A stretch of 64,000 bases of DNA, taken from the NCBI GenBank assembly GCA_003255065.1, contig QAOA01002493.1, positions 259,621-323,620 of the forward strand, read 5' to 3'. Source of the stretch: Cercis canadensis (taxonomy: Eukaryota; Streptophyta; Magnoliopsida; Fabales; Fabaceae). The number at the start of each line of letters is the position of its first letter. Within the stretch, counting starts at the first letter, position 1. Below, in pieces: positions 10,651 to 21,400 of this stretch. Under the pieces are notes generated by a model. That model ran no database searches. It saw nothing but the letters and a program-made list of their open reading frames with translations, and had not been told where the DNA came from. Made by a program: the position numbers and the translations under genes.

Positions 10651-12649
10651 CTTAGTTTTGAATATTTTACGTGGTACTTAGTGTAAAGTAAATTCAGACA
10701 ATTTTATTTATATTACTTTCACAGATAATATAAAGTAAATTCTATTCAATAAAAGTTGTATCAAATAATTACATACTATAATGTACAACAACAAAAAATA
10801 GGAGCAAGATGCTATTGATGTCCAAATCTACTACCAGTGTGATAATACTGGGAATGTCTGTCACACCTTCCTCATCCACGCCCATGCTGAGGAGTCGACT
10901 CAGGATCTGACTGAGGAGCTACATCTAGGATAATGCTGAATAGATCATTATATATATCATCTAATCTCAAAGCAGTAGGATCAGCATCCATCTCCCCCTG
11001 TCAATATGTGGACTCCCAATGGGGGTCACCAACAACTCGACATAGACATCACGTGATAAGCCTACTGCCAAGTCCAGATCAAGATCAAGATCTAAACCAA
11101 GTGTTGATGGGGGAAAATGGAGGTAGTACCAAACATGTTATGATGCGAAGAAGATGTCCCCTCAATGTATACATCCTCTGTCGAACTAGCCTCAACCCCA
11201 CGAGACTAAGAACGGTGTCTAGACCTAGACTGTGACACCAGACTCCGTCATGATGATCCCGCTCTATCCACGTCCATATTCGAATAATGTGTCATTCCCT
11301 CAGCCTATGCCATACCCTCACCCTGCTGGTGCGTCGTACCCGCATACTGAGCATGTGCCACCCGAGCTGATTGACTATAACCCATGGGCTCTCCTTAAGT
11401 CTGTCCCATGGACGTCCACTGTGAAAACTACATCCCAGACATCGGAGCAACTAACCCATAGTTATATAACAATTGGGTTAGATTTGCATGGAAAGCAGCA
11501 AACTGCTCTGCACTCAATGGAGACCTAACATATTGCCCCTCCTAGAACTGTTGGCTCTGTTAGAATGATTGGGGCATCCCAAATGGTGGCATCTGCTGAA
11601 ACCCTTGGCTCTACTGGAACCCCGAGCTTGGCTGGAAGCCTGGTATTTGCCCAAATGCCGAGGGATGCTGGAAGCTTGACATCTAGGGGAACATCGAGGG
11701 CTGCTGGAAGGGTGCACCTTGATCCTGACCCAGTGTACGCTGAGATGGGAATTTTGGGATAGGCAACTGTTCCAAAGGAGGCTGCTGATAAGGTGGAGAC
11801 TACTGGCGGGGTGGAGGTATACCAACCTGTAAATAATGACAAGATATACTTAATGTTCATTTCAAATCAAGTTGTAACAGGTACAGTAACATGCATTTCA
11901 CAAACGTGATTAGGGGGAATGACATTACTCGGGCTCATAAACCTCATTGTGATCCGAAGATACCATGTCATGTAATCCAGTGTCACGCCTTCATTCCCAT
12001 GACACGGAACTATGTGATTGCGTCGCTACCTCCATGACTCGCAATATGCCCTATGAAACTAGGTCCACCACCGGTCCTAGTTGCCTCTTAAGGTCATAGT
12101 CTCTAACCGTTGAATATACCCTTCTGAGGCAACCGGAATACCCTGACATCTCTCGAACTACCGTATTACTCTGTCAAGGTAGTGCATCTCAACTACGTTA
12201 AAACACACTAAAGGGACCCTCGCCACCTAGATATCGTGCCCAGCCAGATAGTAAGGTGGCAGTTGTGCCCCACAATAAGGCTTCCGAATAATCTATAAAT
12301 TATAAGAAATAGTATTGACGTGAGTCTATAAAAATGCATGGATAATCACATCAACTGTAATTATAAGGTATATTCAATTATCTTACCTCATCAACTCCAA
12401 GGCGATCAAGAGATTGTTGATACCCTAACTGGTTTCTCAAGAAACCCATGTCCCTAAAACTGAGGGACGTCTCCACCTATTATATTAATTTAACTTATCA
12501 GATTATATTCGTTAACCATGTCATAACATATTAAATTTATATACATAATTGTTTATACTAAACATACATAACTGCAACAAATAACTACAGAGTTATACTA
12601 ATTATAAAGTATGCCCTAAAGTTTAGATATCTCTCATAAGTGCCCAAAA

Positions 12650-13082
12650 TAAACTCTAGGAAAAAGTCTAAAAAAGCCCCCTAAACTATACACTTTGTGC
12701 GTTTTAGCCCTCGTCCTTCAAAAACGTAGAGAGGACCTCCTTCAACTACGAAAATGTGCACTTTACTCCCATGATCCTGACGTCCATCCATTAATGGATG
12801 GAAGAAGAGATTTGAATATTATAATTTGACCCAAAAACTCTTTGAATATTACTTTTTGACCCTAATTTTATAAATTTGTTTTTATTTATACCCCTATAAA
12901 ATTACACTATGGCCTAAATTAATCACATCATGTGCACATTAATAGACGAACGTCAAGGTCGGGGGGTAAAGTGCACCTTTTCGTAGTTAAAGGAGGTATT
13001 CCCTACGTTTTTAAAGGATGAGGGCTAAAGCGCACAAAGTGTATAGTTTAGGGGGCTTTTTTAGACTTTTCCCTAAACTCTA
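12650..13082. mobile_element. MULE-type MITE, family 1, copy a
   Basis: Element 12659-13073 has inverted ends: GGAAAAAGTCTAAAAAAGCC on the left and GGGAAAAGTCTAAAAAAGCC as reverse complement of the right. Identical 9-bp target duplications TAAACTCTA lie at 12650-12658 and 13074-13082. The centre carries a shorter inverted repeat around GACGTCCATCCATTAATGG. No coding content. Confidence 0.9.
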
Positions 13083-13207
13083 TATCATAATTTCTAAATA
13101 ATAAATCTTAAACCTTAAAAAATAAGTCACTGAACTAATCAACAATTTACACAAAATTTTAAAATCAAGTGATATTAACTATACTAATTTTCAGTCCCAA
13201 ACAACTT

Positions 13208-13933
13208 AATTTATACAAAAAATAATATTTACATGTATACTAACATGCATGCAAGTGAGCCCATCACTCTTCTACCCCATCGCGGAGGTGCTAGAGAAAT
13301 AGTTGGAAATCTCTCATATGCTCAAACCTCCAACAAAAATGAAGAGCCAACAAACTCCAGTGTGCAACCAAGGGCAAGGTTACAGAGGCCCCTGTAAAGG
13401 TCCGCCAAAACTGTAGATCCCCAGCTCAGGAGACCCGCAGCATCCTAATCCTCCAGAAGCTTTAGGTACATGAGATGCACATAATTACCTGTGGCATCAG
13501 GCATTAACCATCCACCGATCATTCGCAAGATGTGTGCTCTTGCATGATATTGTGTCTCCAGCAATACAGNAATTTATACAAAAAAATAATATTTACATGT
13601 ATACTAACATGCATGCAAGTGAGCCCATCACTCTTCTACCCTATCGCGGAGGTGCTAGAGAAATAGTTGGAAATCTCTCATATGCTCAAACCTCCAACAA
13701 AAATGAAGAGCCAACAAACTCCAGTGTGCAACCAAGGGCAAGGTTACAGAGGCCCCTGTACAGGTCCGCCAAAACTGTAGATCCCCAGCTCAGGAGACCC
13801 GCAGCATCCTAATCCTCCAGAAGCTTTAGGTACATGAGATGCACATAATTACCTGTGGCATCAGGCATTAACCATCCACCGATCATTCGCAAGATGTGTG
13901 CTCTTGCATGATATTGTGTCTCCAGCAATACAG
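13208..13933. repeat. Artefactual duplication at N 13570
   Basis: 13208-13569 and 13571-13933 are nearly identical, with one extra A and isolated substitutions. The duplication doubles an exon of the PMD pseudogene; an open frame crossing the N is an artefact. Confidence 0.85.
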
Positions 13934-14401
13934 CAAATGTATCCTTCAGCCAAGTAATCTTCAATCTACCACCAACTAAGGCATCCTCATTTGGCACCAC
14001 ACCCAGCAACTCCGCTGTCAGGTCTGACCATGGATACTAACTACACCCATTAACTACGTTCCCATTAATGGCAAACCCCAACAATACCTCCACGTCTTGT
14101 AAAGTCACTGTACACTCTTCACCAATCATGTAGAAAGTGTGTGTTTTCGGCTGTCGTCGCTCAACTAAAGCAAATAGAAAATCTCTACCTAACTTTAGAG
14201 GGGTCACCAATGCAGCTCCCCCGAAACATGCCCTCCTAATATAATGCATCATTCTATCATCGGGTGGCAAAATCTTGTGATTACGTGTCTTGACAAATCG
14301 TTGCATCTGAAATAATAATATTATTTAATAAAAATTAATAACTATAATTTTAACAAATAAGGCAACTAAGGAAAATTTAACAAACTTTCCATAACTCCAA
14401 A

Positions 14402-14835
14402 TAAATAATAGGAAAAAGTTCTAAAAACCCCCCTAAACTATGTTCTTGTTGCGCTTTAACCCTCATGCTTCAAAAACGTAAGAAAGACCTCATTGAACTT
14501 TCAAAATGTGCATTTTACCCTCACGACCCTGACGTCCGTCCATTAATGGACGGAAGAAAGGATTTGAATATTATAATTTGACTCCAAAACTCTTTGAATA
14601 TTATTTTTTGACCCCAATTTTTATAAATTTATTTTCATTTATACCCCTATAAAATTGTACTATGGCTCAGATTAATCATATCATGTACACATTAATGGAC
14701 GGACGTCAGGGTCGGGGGGTAAAGTGCACCTTTTCGTAGTTGAAGGAGGTATTCCCTACGTTTTTTAAGGATAAGGGCTAAAGCGCACGAGGTGTATAGT
14801 TCAAGGAGCTTTTTTAGACGTTTCCCTAAATACAA
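14402..14835. mobile_element. MULE-type MITE, family 1, copy b
   Basis: Element 14411-14826 is homologous over its whole length to 12659-13073 and 58481-58895. Flanking 9-mers TAAATAATA and TAAATACAA match at 7 of 9 positions. It sits within the first intron of the decayed PMD gene. Confidence 0.85.
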
Positions 14836-14999
14836 CTTACTCCACTGTTCCATATATCTGTTGAAATATGACGTCATTGTTCAGTCAATATACTTGGATC
14901 TACAGGACCAAGCAATATGGACTGGTTTTTTGCCATAATAAACTCAAAATAAACTGTAAAAGGAGAAGAATAAGAAAAATGAGACCACAAATAAGATGA

Positions 15000-15375
15000 A
15001 CACGCTTTGAACTTCAAAAGATGGGACCACAATGAAAAAGAACACGCTATGAAGAAAGGAGATGGGGCCGGCGGTGGAGAAAGGAGGAATGAAAGTGGAA
15101 GGCTGAAAGGGAAACGGGAAGAAGAAATAAGGGGGAGAAAGTGTGATGGGGAACACGCTTTCCCACACCCATTGTCAGTGAATAGTAGACACGCTTTTAG
15201 GAAAAATGCTCTAAAACGTGTTCAGTTTATATAAGTTTTACACTGATAAAACGTGTTTTACTCTGGCTGGAAAAATAAGAAAATATTTAAAAATGCCCTT
15301 TTTACGTAAATAGTTTGGAAAGTACCTCATTTATATAAATAGTTTGTACAATTGTATTATTTCAATCAAATTGCA
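15000..15375 (-). repeat. Right MULE terminal inverted repeat with subterminal motif cluster
   Basis: 15205-15375 pairs with 3903-4075 in inverted orientation. The word AACACGCTTT or a close variant appears near 15000, 15041, 15150, 15187, 15213 and 15248, mirroring the cluster at the left end. A purine-rich tract with poor coding quality fills 15050-15145. Confidence 0.75.
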
Positions 15376-15493
15376 GAGATATTGACTACATCTGAGCCCT
15401 TCAGAAGCAGCATGTGGTTGTTAAAAGAAAAATTGCACAAAATCAAAACGGTAACTCTGGATATACAGAGACTAGAATATGTTTCCTAAAATA
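15376..15493 (-). other. Short gap between the U-box gene stop and the MULE end
   Basis: The 118 bases between the stop codon (15494-15496) and the MULE terminus include the MULE target duplication (15376-15384). No AATAAA is visible on the - strand here, so the transcript 3' end may lie inside the MULE terminal repeat, which contains AAATAAT in that direction. This is inference. Confidence 0.4.
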
Positions 15494-18400
15494 TTACAGG
15501 TCCTCCCCGGACAAAATAGCATGAAGCTGCTTTGCAGACCATGTTACATCAGCAAGTCTATGAAGAGGATCGGCAATATCTTCTGCCATAGTCATCAAAA
15601 GAGTTTTGCATTCTGCAAAAAATAGAGACTATATGGTATCAACATAAACTTGATGGAACTGCATATGCAGCTTGATTTTCATGAAATGTTCAAAATACTA
15701 CTGAGTTTACAAATCGTCTTTTCAGGTTTTGTCTGAACATGCTAACTTCTTGGGATGTTAATAGCTTTAAATGTGTTGGAAGCACATGTTTAACTGGGCT
15801 TGGCACTTCTGGGTATTATAATGCTGTTGAAATCTTCTATTTTTGGGGACTATTATGTTCCATGGATCTAAATGGCATGGAGGTGCAGAAATTAAACCAG
15901 GCATGGCTTACAAAGACCTATTCTGTACACAACTTTGGTGTGATGTTGATAATTTGCAATGCTATGTCAAGGCTTTTTTTTGTCCTTTTACATTTAAGAT
16001 GCTCATGTCTATACTAGTTTTCGAAAGTCTCAAAATTTAGAATAAAAATAAATGAGAGAAGGAAAAAGTGCCAAACCTGATATTTTACTGAAGTTCAGCA
16101 AGGACATAGAAGCAAGAATTTTGAGGTCAAGTTCTCCATTTTCCAGAATTCCTTTCAGCTCAGAGATGACAGCTAAGAAGGCAGAAAGGTGTAATCCAGT
16201 ATTACATGGTGTAGAAAGTGAGAAGCTCAACCACGTAACAGTTATTAGACACATCTCTACCAAATCTAGGTGTCTAGAGTCTAAACATCTAGAAATGGTC
16301 TTCAAAAATGGCCTTTCTCCATCACCAATCAATGATTCTAACAAGTTTGTCAACCCCTCTTCTCTCCTTTGTTCTTCATGTTCCTATGGTTTCAATTAAA
16401 ATATCACCAAGATAAATCAAGTGATTCATGTCAATAACAAAAGTTGCATGACTTACAGAGAAGATTTTATCTGGATCTGATTCACTTTAATAAGTCTGAG
16501 TGTCAATTTGATTTAGAGACAAGTATATAATCCATTATAGTTGATGTTTATGAAGGAATTGATAAATAGATTTTTATGATTTTCATGCCATGGTAAATAT
16601 TTCACTATCTTCCTTCTTTTTATTTGTATATTCCGATAAGTAAATATATCATTGAGACAGTGAACATAGTTGAAGATTGAGTTTATAAGAAAGAAATAGA
16701 GAATTTAAACTTTTTCCTTTCAATGTTATCATTCAATAAAGAGATTAAGTTGTATATTTCTTTCTAGAAAAATTCTATTCACATCAATTTAATGAAATTT
16801 AGATAGAACATTTTAAATGTTGATAGAAAAATAAACCAACATGATTAGTTGGTGGAAAGCATAAACCAACTTTGAAGCAAGAAATATTCCTGCTCAACCA
16901 TTTTAAAGACTAAAAAGGTAAAGTAGTTGTACAATTGAAATAGTTGCAGTCATTATATGCATACCCCACAAAATTTCAAGGAAATGCAGAGAAGGACACT
17001 AAGAGTTGGTAAAGAATAATTATAAAGTAGAAGTACCAATGAAATGGTGCCATCCCATAGTAAAGGGTCTTCTTCATGGGCACTAGGTTTCCCTTCTGAC
17101 TTATCATTATTATATCTTGCTTGCTTTAAGATGCTAGTCATGGTTAGTATCTTCCCAGTGGAAGAAAAAAACCCTCCCAAGATAGAAAGTGCTCTGCAAC
17201 ACTTTTCTCGAACCTTTTCATCATTTAAGCTAGCATCAAGAGCCACTGCAATGGCATTAACAGCCTCCTCTCTGTATAAGCTATACGTTTCTGGCTCAAC
17301 CTGCAGCAAAAACTCTTCTTAGCTAACAAAACACAGATTCAATTTGATATTTCGCTGGTTTTAAGGAGGATCACAGTGACAAGTATATTACTAAACAAAC
17401 CAAACTGATATTTTCAGAACTCAATTTTATCTATCATTTCTCCCTTCATTGAAATTTCTGCTATTTCCTTATTGTTTACTCTTGTAACCCTGTTCACTTA
17501 TTCCTTGTTATTCCATTCCTTACATGCCAATATTTGCAGGATAGATCACGACTAGCCACTTCACACTTCATACCAACTGATATTAAAGACTCATTAATTG
17601 CCTAAATTTTCCATGAGTGTAAAAATTTTAATTTGAATTTTCTAAAGCGGCTTATTAACCAAGATCAAACATGCAATAGCTAAAAATAGTTTTTTCCTAA
17701 AAATTTAATTACTTATTCTTTTAGGAAAGAATGAATAATGGTTATAATGATATATTAGTATTTTCTGAGCTTAGATCACAATTAATAATAATAGCATCCA
17801 ATGTAATAGAAGCAAGTTCTTCTTAATAATACTTTAGGAAATTAATTCAAAGAAAAATTATATGGAAACAGATCAACAGGGCCACATAATTTTAAANCTT
17901 ATTCCTTGTTATTCCATTCCTTACATGCCAATAATTGCAGGATAGATCACGACTAGCCACTTCACACTTCATACCAACTGATATTAAAGACTCATTAATT
18001 GCCTAAATTTTCCATGAGTGTAAAAATTTTAATTTGAATTTTCTAAAGCGGCTTATTAACCAAGATCAAACATGCAATAGCTAAAAATAGTTTTTTCCTA
18101 AAAATTTAATTACTTATTTTTTTAGGAAAGAATGAATAATGGTTATAATGATATATTAGTATTTTCTGAGCTTAGATCACAATTAATAATAATAGCATCC
18201 AATGTAATAGAAGCAAGTTCTTCTTAATAATACTTTAGGAAATTAATTCAAAGAAAAATTATATGGAAACAGATCAACAGGGCCACATAATTTTAAATTT
18301 TGAATAGTCTACACAGCCATTTCTAGGCCAAGATCACAGAGTTTCTTAATTTTTTTGGTGCAAATAACCTAGAATTTCTTAATTTATGTTTTTGTTTAGA

Positions 18401-21400
18401 TATTCATCAGTTCGTTGGAGTCCTGATTTCATGTATTAAGTCAGTTGACTAACTAATGAGTCTTTGGAAAGTTAATATCGTAAGTAGATTTCAGTGCAAT
18501 TAAATGTAGTCAGAAAGACAGTCAAATGTCATTTAGAGTCTAATCTATTTTAGAATCATAGAGTATGTTTGGTACACACAAATGACGATTCCATCACAGC
18601 CTTCATTCTGTGAGAATAGAGATTCCCATGTTTCATAGGAAAAAGGGCGTGTAATGATGATTCTACTCTAGGCCTTCATTCAGCGGGAATAGGGATTCTC
18701 ATTTTTCACAGGAAAAAGGGTGTGGAATGATGATTCTACTCTAGGTCTTGATTCCACAAAGAGAAGAATCATTATTCCCTCCTATGGAGGTGAAATGGTG
18801 ATTCCTAGTTACTAGGAATAAGTTAATGCTTTTTTTTTTCAGTTTCCTATTTATCCTCTCCTAACTATGATTCCATTCGACATTGATTATGTGTAGCAAA
18901 TGTAAGAATAGAATGGTATGGAATGGACTCTCATTCCATTCCTAATGGAACCCAACACTGGAATAAGAATGGTTAATCCGTTCCATTCATGTTCCAATTC
19001 CACAAAATTTGATTTTGTGTACAAAACATGCTCTTAAAGGTCTAATGGGGGATTCACTGCACTCTTCAGCAGATCAATGAAGTATTTCACCCGTAATATC
19101 CTCTGGTTTACTGAAGGTGTTTTCCTTCAAATCTAGGGCCAGACAGCTGAACCCTTTAGATTTCTGTGAGATGGATTCCTCCCAACATATTACATCCTCT
19201 ATCCCAATATTTCCTTTCACATAATCCGTAAGTCAATTAAATTCCTTTTCTACATCGCTTTTCTTCAGAAGAAATGTAATTAAGAAAGAAACAAACAGAA
19301 AGCTTATAGATGAGGTTCAGTTGTCATTTGAGTATGGAAGTACTAACAAAAAGCAAGCTGATAAATGGAAGAGAAAAGTGCATAGACATAACGAGCTACT
19401 GTTTCTTCGTCATGTTTCATGTTCTTGATCTATTCTCATCTGATGATTTTTTTTTTCCATATTTTGGCTACATGAGAAAGTGGCAGATAGGACGAAGAAG
19501 ATTGTATATTGATAGGTTGAAGAGTGAAGCAGCAATCCACTAAATTAGATAAACATAGTTTATTTTGTGACCTTGAAATGAACATATGTTTTTTTTGGTT
19601 ACCCACCGGTGTCCGGGCTTCGCCCGACTAATCCGGTTTCAAGCTAGGAAGGACCACAAGGGCGGTAAAGCTCTCCCAACAGATGCAGCTGCATTCCCAA
19701 GGGCTCGAACCCGAGACCCTTGATTAAGCTAGAACAGCCCCTTACCAGCTGATCTACACACTTGTTGGTAAATGAACATATGTTTTGTTTACATGGATTA
19801 TGTGTTCCAGCAATCATAAGTAGTAATTTTCAAATGTCAAAAGCACTATCTTCAACAAGATAGTGCCAACTACTATATAGTTAAAAAAAACCATTGTGGG
19901 TCATTCTGTTTCAGGCAAGCAATTATTCAGTACATGAGAAATGATCTATTATTGTTCCCTATCTAACTTTTAGAATTACATTAATATTAATACAAACATA
20001 TTGACATGCGGGAAGATTTTTCAAATCCTTATCACAAGATTTCTACATTCGAATTGTTAATTTGATCAACATTAGAAAATAGATTATAAAAAAAAGAAGA
20101 GCATACTGGGAAACCTGGATAAACGTTTCAAGAATAATAGAGCATACCAGTTGATCAAAGTGTAGCAAAAGGACAGCAATAAGGGGTTTTTGATGTGGTA
20201 GAGACTTCTCAAGATAGATGAGCAGAAGGTGCATTGTGTTGAATACATCTTCACCCATCAAGCCACTTAAGAATGAAGTAACATCATTTCTCCTACATAA
20301 AAGCATGAATAAGTAGTTCATATTTGGAAAGACAACAAGTAGATATTAGTGATCCTCAGAATTCACAATTTTGCAGCCAGCCTTCACATTACAATAACTA
20401 GACTTAGTGCCAGAGGGGATTACTGCTAATCAATTTGTCCAACAGAGAGTCATCATAGTTTTAAACGAATTACTCAAGTTATAAAGTCCAGTACATACAA
20501 AGGAAAGCAACTGAACAAAATGTATTCAGCTTTTTAGATTAAGTGGTTCTCTAACATGACATTAGAGCCTAGTTGAGCAAGTGATTTAGGGTTCCATCCA
20601 TGCCGCCCTTAGTCATATAAATTGTTTAAGCATAAAGTATTGTTTACTCTCAATACAAGGAAGTGGTAAGTCTGTCTTTTGTCTGCATTTCAATCCTACT
20701 GGCTTTCACATTGGGGAGTGTTAAGACTTAAGACTTATAAAACCACTCATGAGCCCTTGCTAAACTGTTCTTTAGAGCAAGTCAAGGTTTGATGTTAGGA
20801 TACCAGAAAATTAACTAGTAATTCCAGAGTTAGAGAACCAGAGAATCAAATAAAAGACTCAGGAGTATTATTCAATTCAATAGATTTCCTACAATGGCCC
20901 AGAGCAATAGCTCCTCAGAGAAAGGATTCTCTGCCCAAGTCTAACAGTAAATTTACTCACACCCCCTCCTCCAACAGATTCTCCCCATTATAACTACCAG
21001 AACCGTACCCTCTCTTTCCTCTAACCAACTGCCACTAATCTAAATATCCCTAACAGAATTCCCTTCTGCCCCTCCCTTCTTTCTCCTAGTGTAAACCCTC
21101 CATACTTTGGGCTTTGCATCTGGCTGAATACACATTGGCCCAACCACTGAACCATGGACTATATCATTTGACATATTCACTTTTCTAGAAAGAGAGATCG
21201 TATTCAGTCCAAAAATTTTATAATTAAAAAAAAGAAAGAAAAAGAACAGTCCATGGATTTAAGTGTCCAGCTTTGTTCTTATTTTTGGATGCCCCANTTG
21301 CATCTGGCTGAATACACGTTGGCCCAACCACTGAACCATGGACTATATCATTTGACATATTCACTTTTCTAGAAAGAGAGATCGTATTCAGTCCAAAAAT

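Larger units (their letters stand above)
10812..14936 (-). pseudogene. Plant mobile domain (PMD, MAIN-like) gene of the MULE, decayed
   Basis: The gene runs convergently to the transposase. Exon 1 starts at 14936 (GPVDPSILTEQ, then a TGA, RHISTDIWNSG) and ends at a GTAAGT donor near 14842. The next exon (14306 down) carries the PMD core: FLFALVERRQPKTHTF, ECTVTLQDVEVLLG, YPWSDLTAELLG, MLRMIGGWLM-like, YLKLLEDLDAAG-like and STVLADLYRGLC. Further blocks at about 12190-12290 (KPYCGAQLPPYYLAGHD, VEMHYLDRVIRQFERCQGIP) match the C-terminal part of serine/threonine phosphatase 7 long-form homologues (MAIN family). A long Gln/Pro-rich tail (about 11830-10812) follows. Stops occur in most exons, mainly as changed Gln codons. 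A MITE lies in intron 1 and another between later exons; exon 3 lies in an artefactual duplication. PMDs occur both in host silencing or meristem proteins and in MuDR and gypsy transposons. Confidence 0.7.
3903..15375 (+). mobile_element. Mutator-like element (MULE), 11.5 kb
   Basis: The terminal inverted repeats begin GGCAATTTGACTGAAATAAT on the left and, as reverse complement, TGCAATTTGATTGAAATAAT on the right, and stay recognisable for about 170 bp. The flanking 9-mers are GGTATATTG (3894-3902) and GAGATATTG (15376-15384), identical at 7 of 9 positions, as expected for an old Mutator insertion. Inside are a MuDR-type transposase on +, unrecognised ORFs on +, and a PMD gene on -, giving the convergent layout of maize MuDR. 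Nested inside are a foldback element (9315-9977), two related MITEs (12659-13073 and 14411-14826) and three N-gap duplications. All genes carry stops, so this copy is not autonomous now. Confidence 0.85.

Noticed and set aside
13534..13812. Open frame crossing the N at 13570
   Set aside because: It spans an artefactual duplication and runs antisense to the PMD pseudogene.
15007..15234. Plus-strand ORF rich in Arg, Gly, Glu and Lys in the MULE right end
   Set aside because: Low-complexity purine tract inside the terminal region.
20541..20720. tRNA-like words (AGTGGTTCTCTAACATG and GGGTTCCATCC) in intron 3 of the U-box gene
   Set aside because: Suggests a SINE-like relic, but no target duplication or tail could be found.
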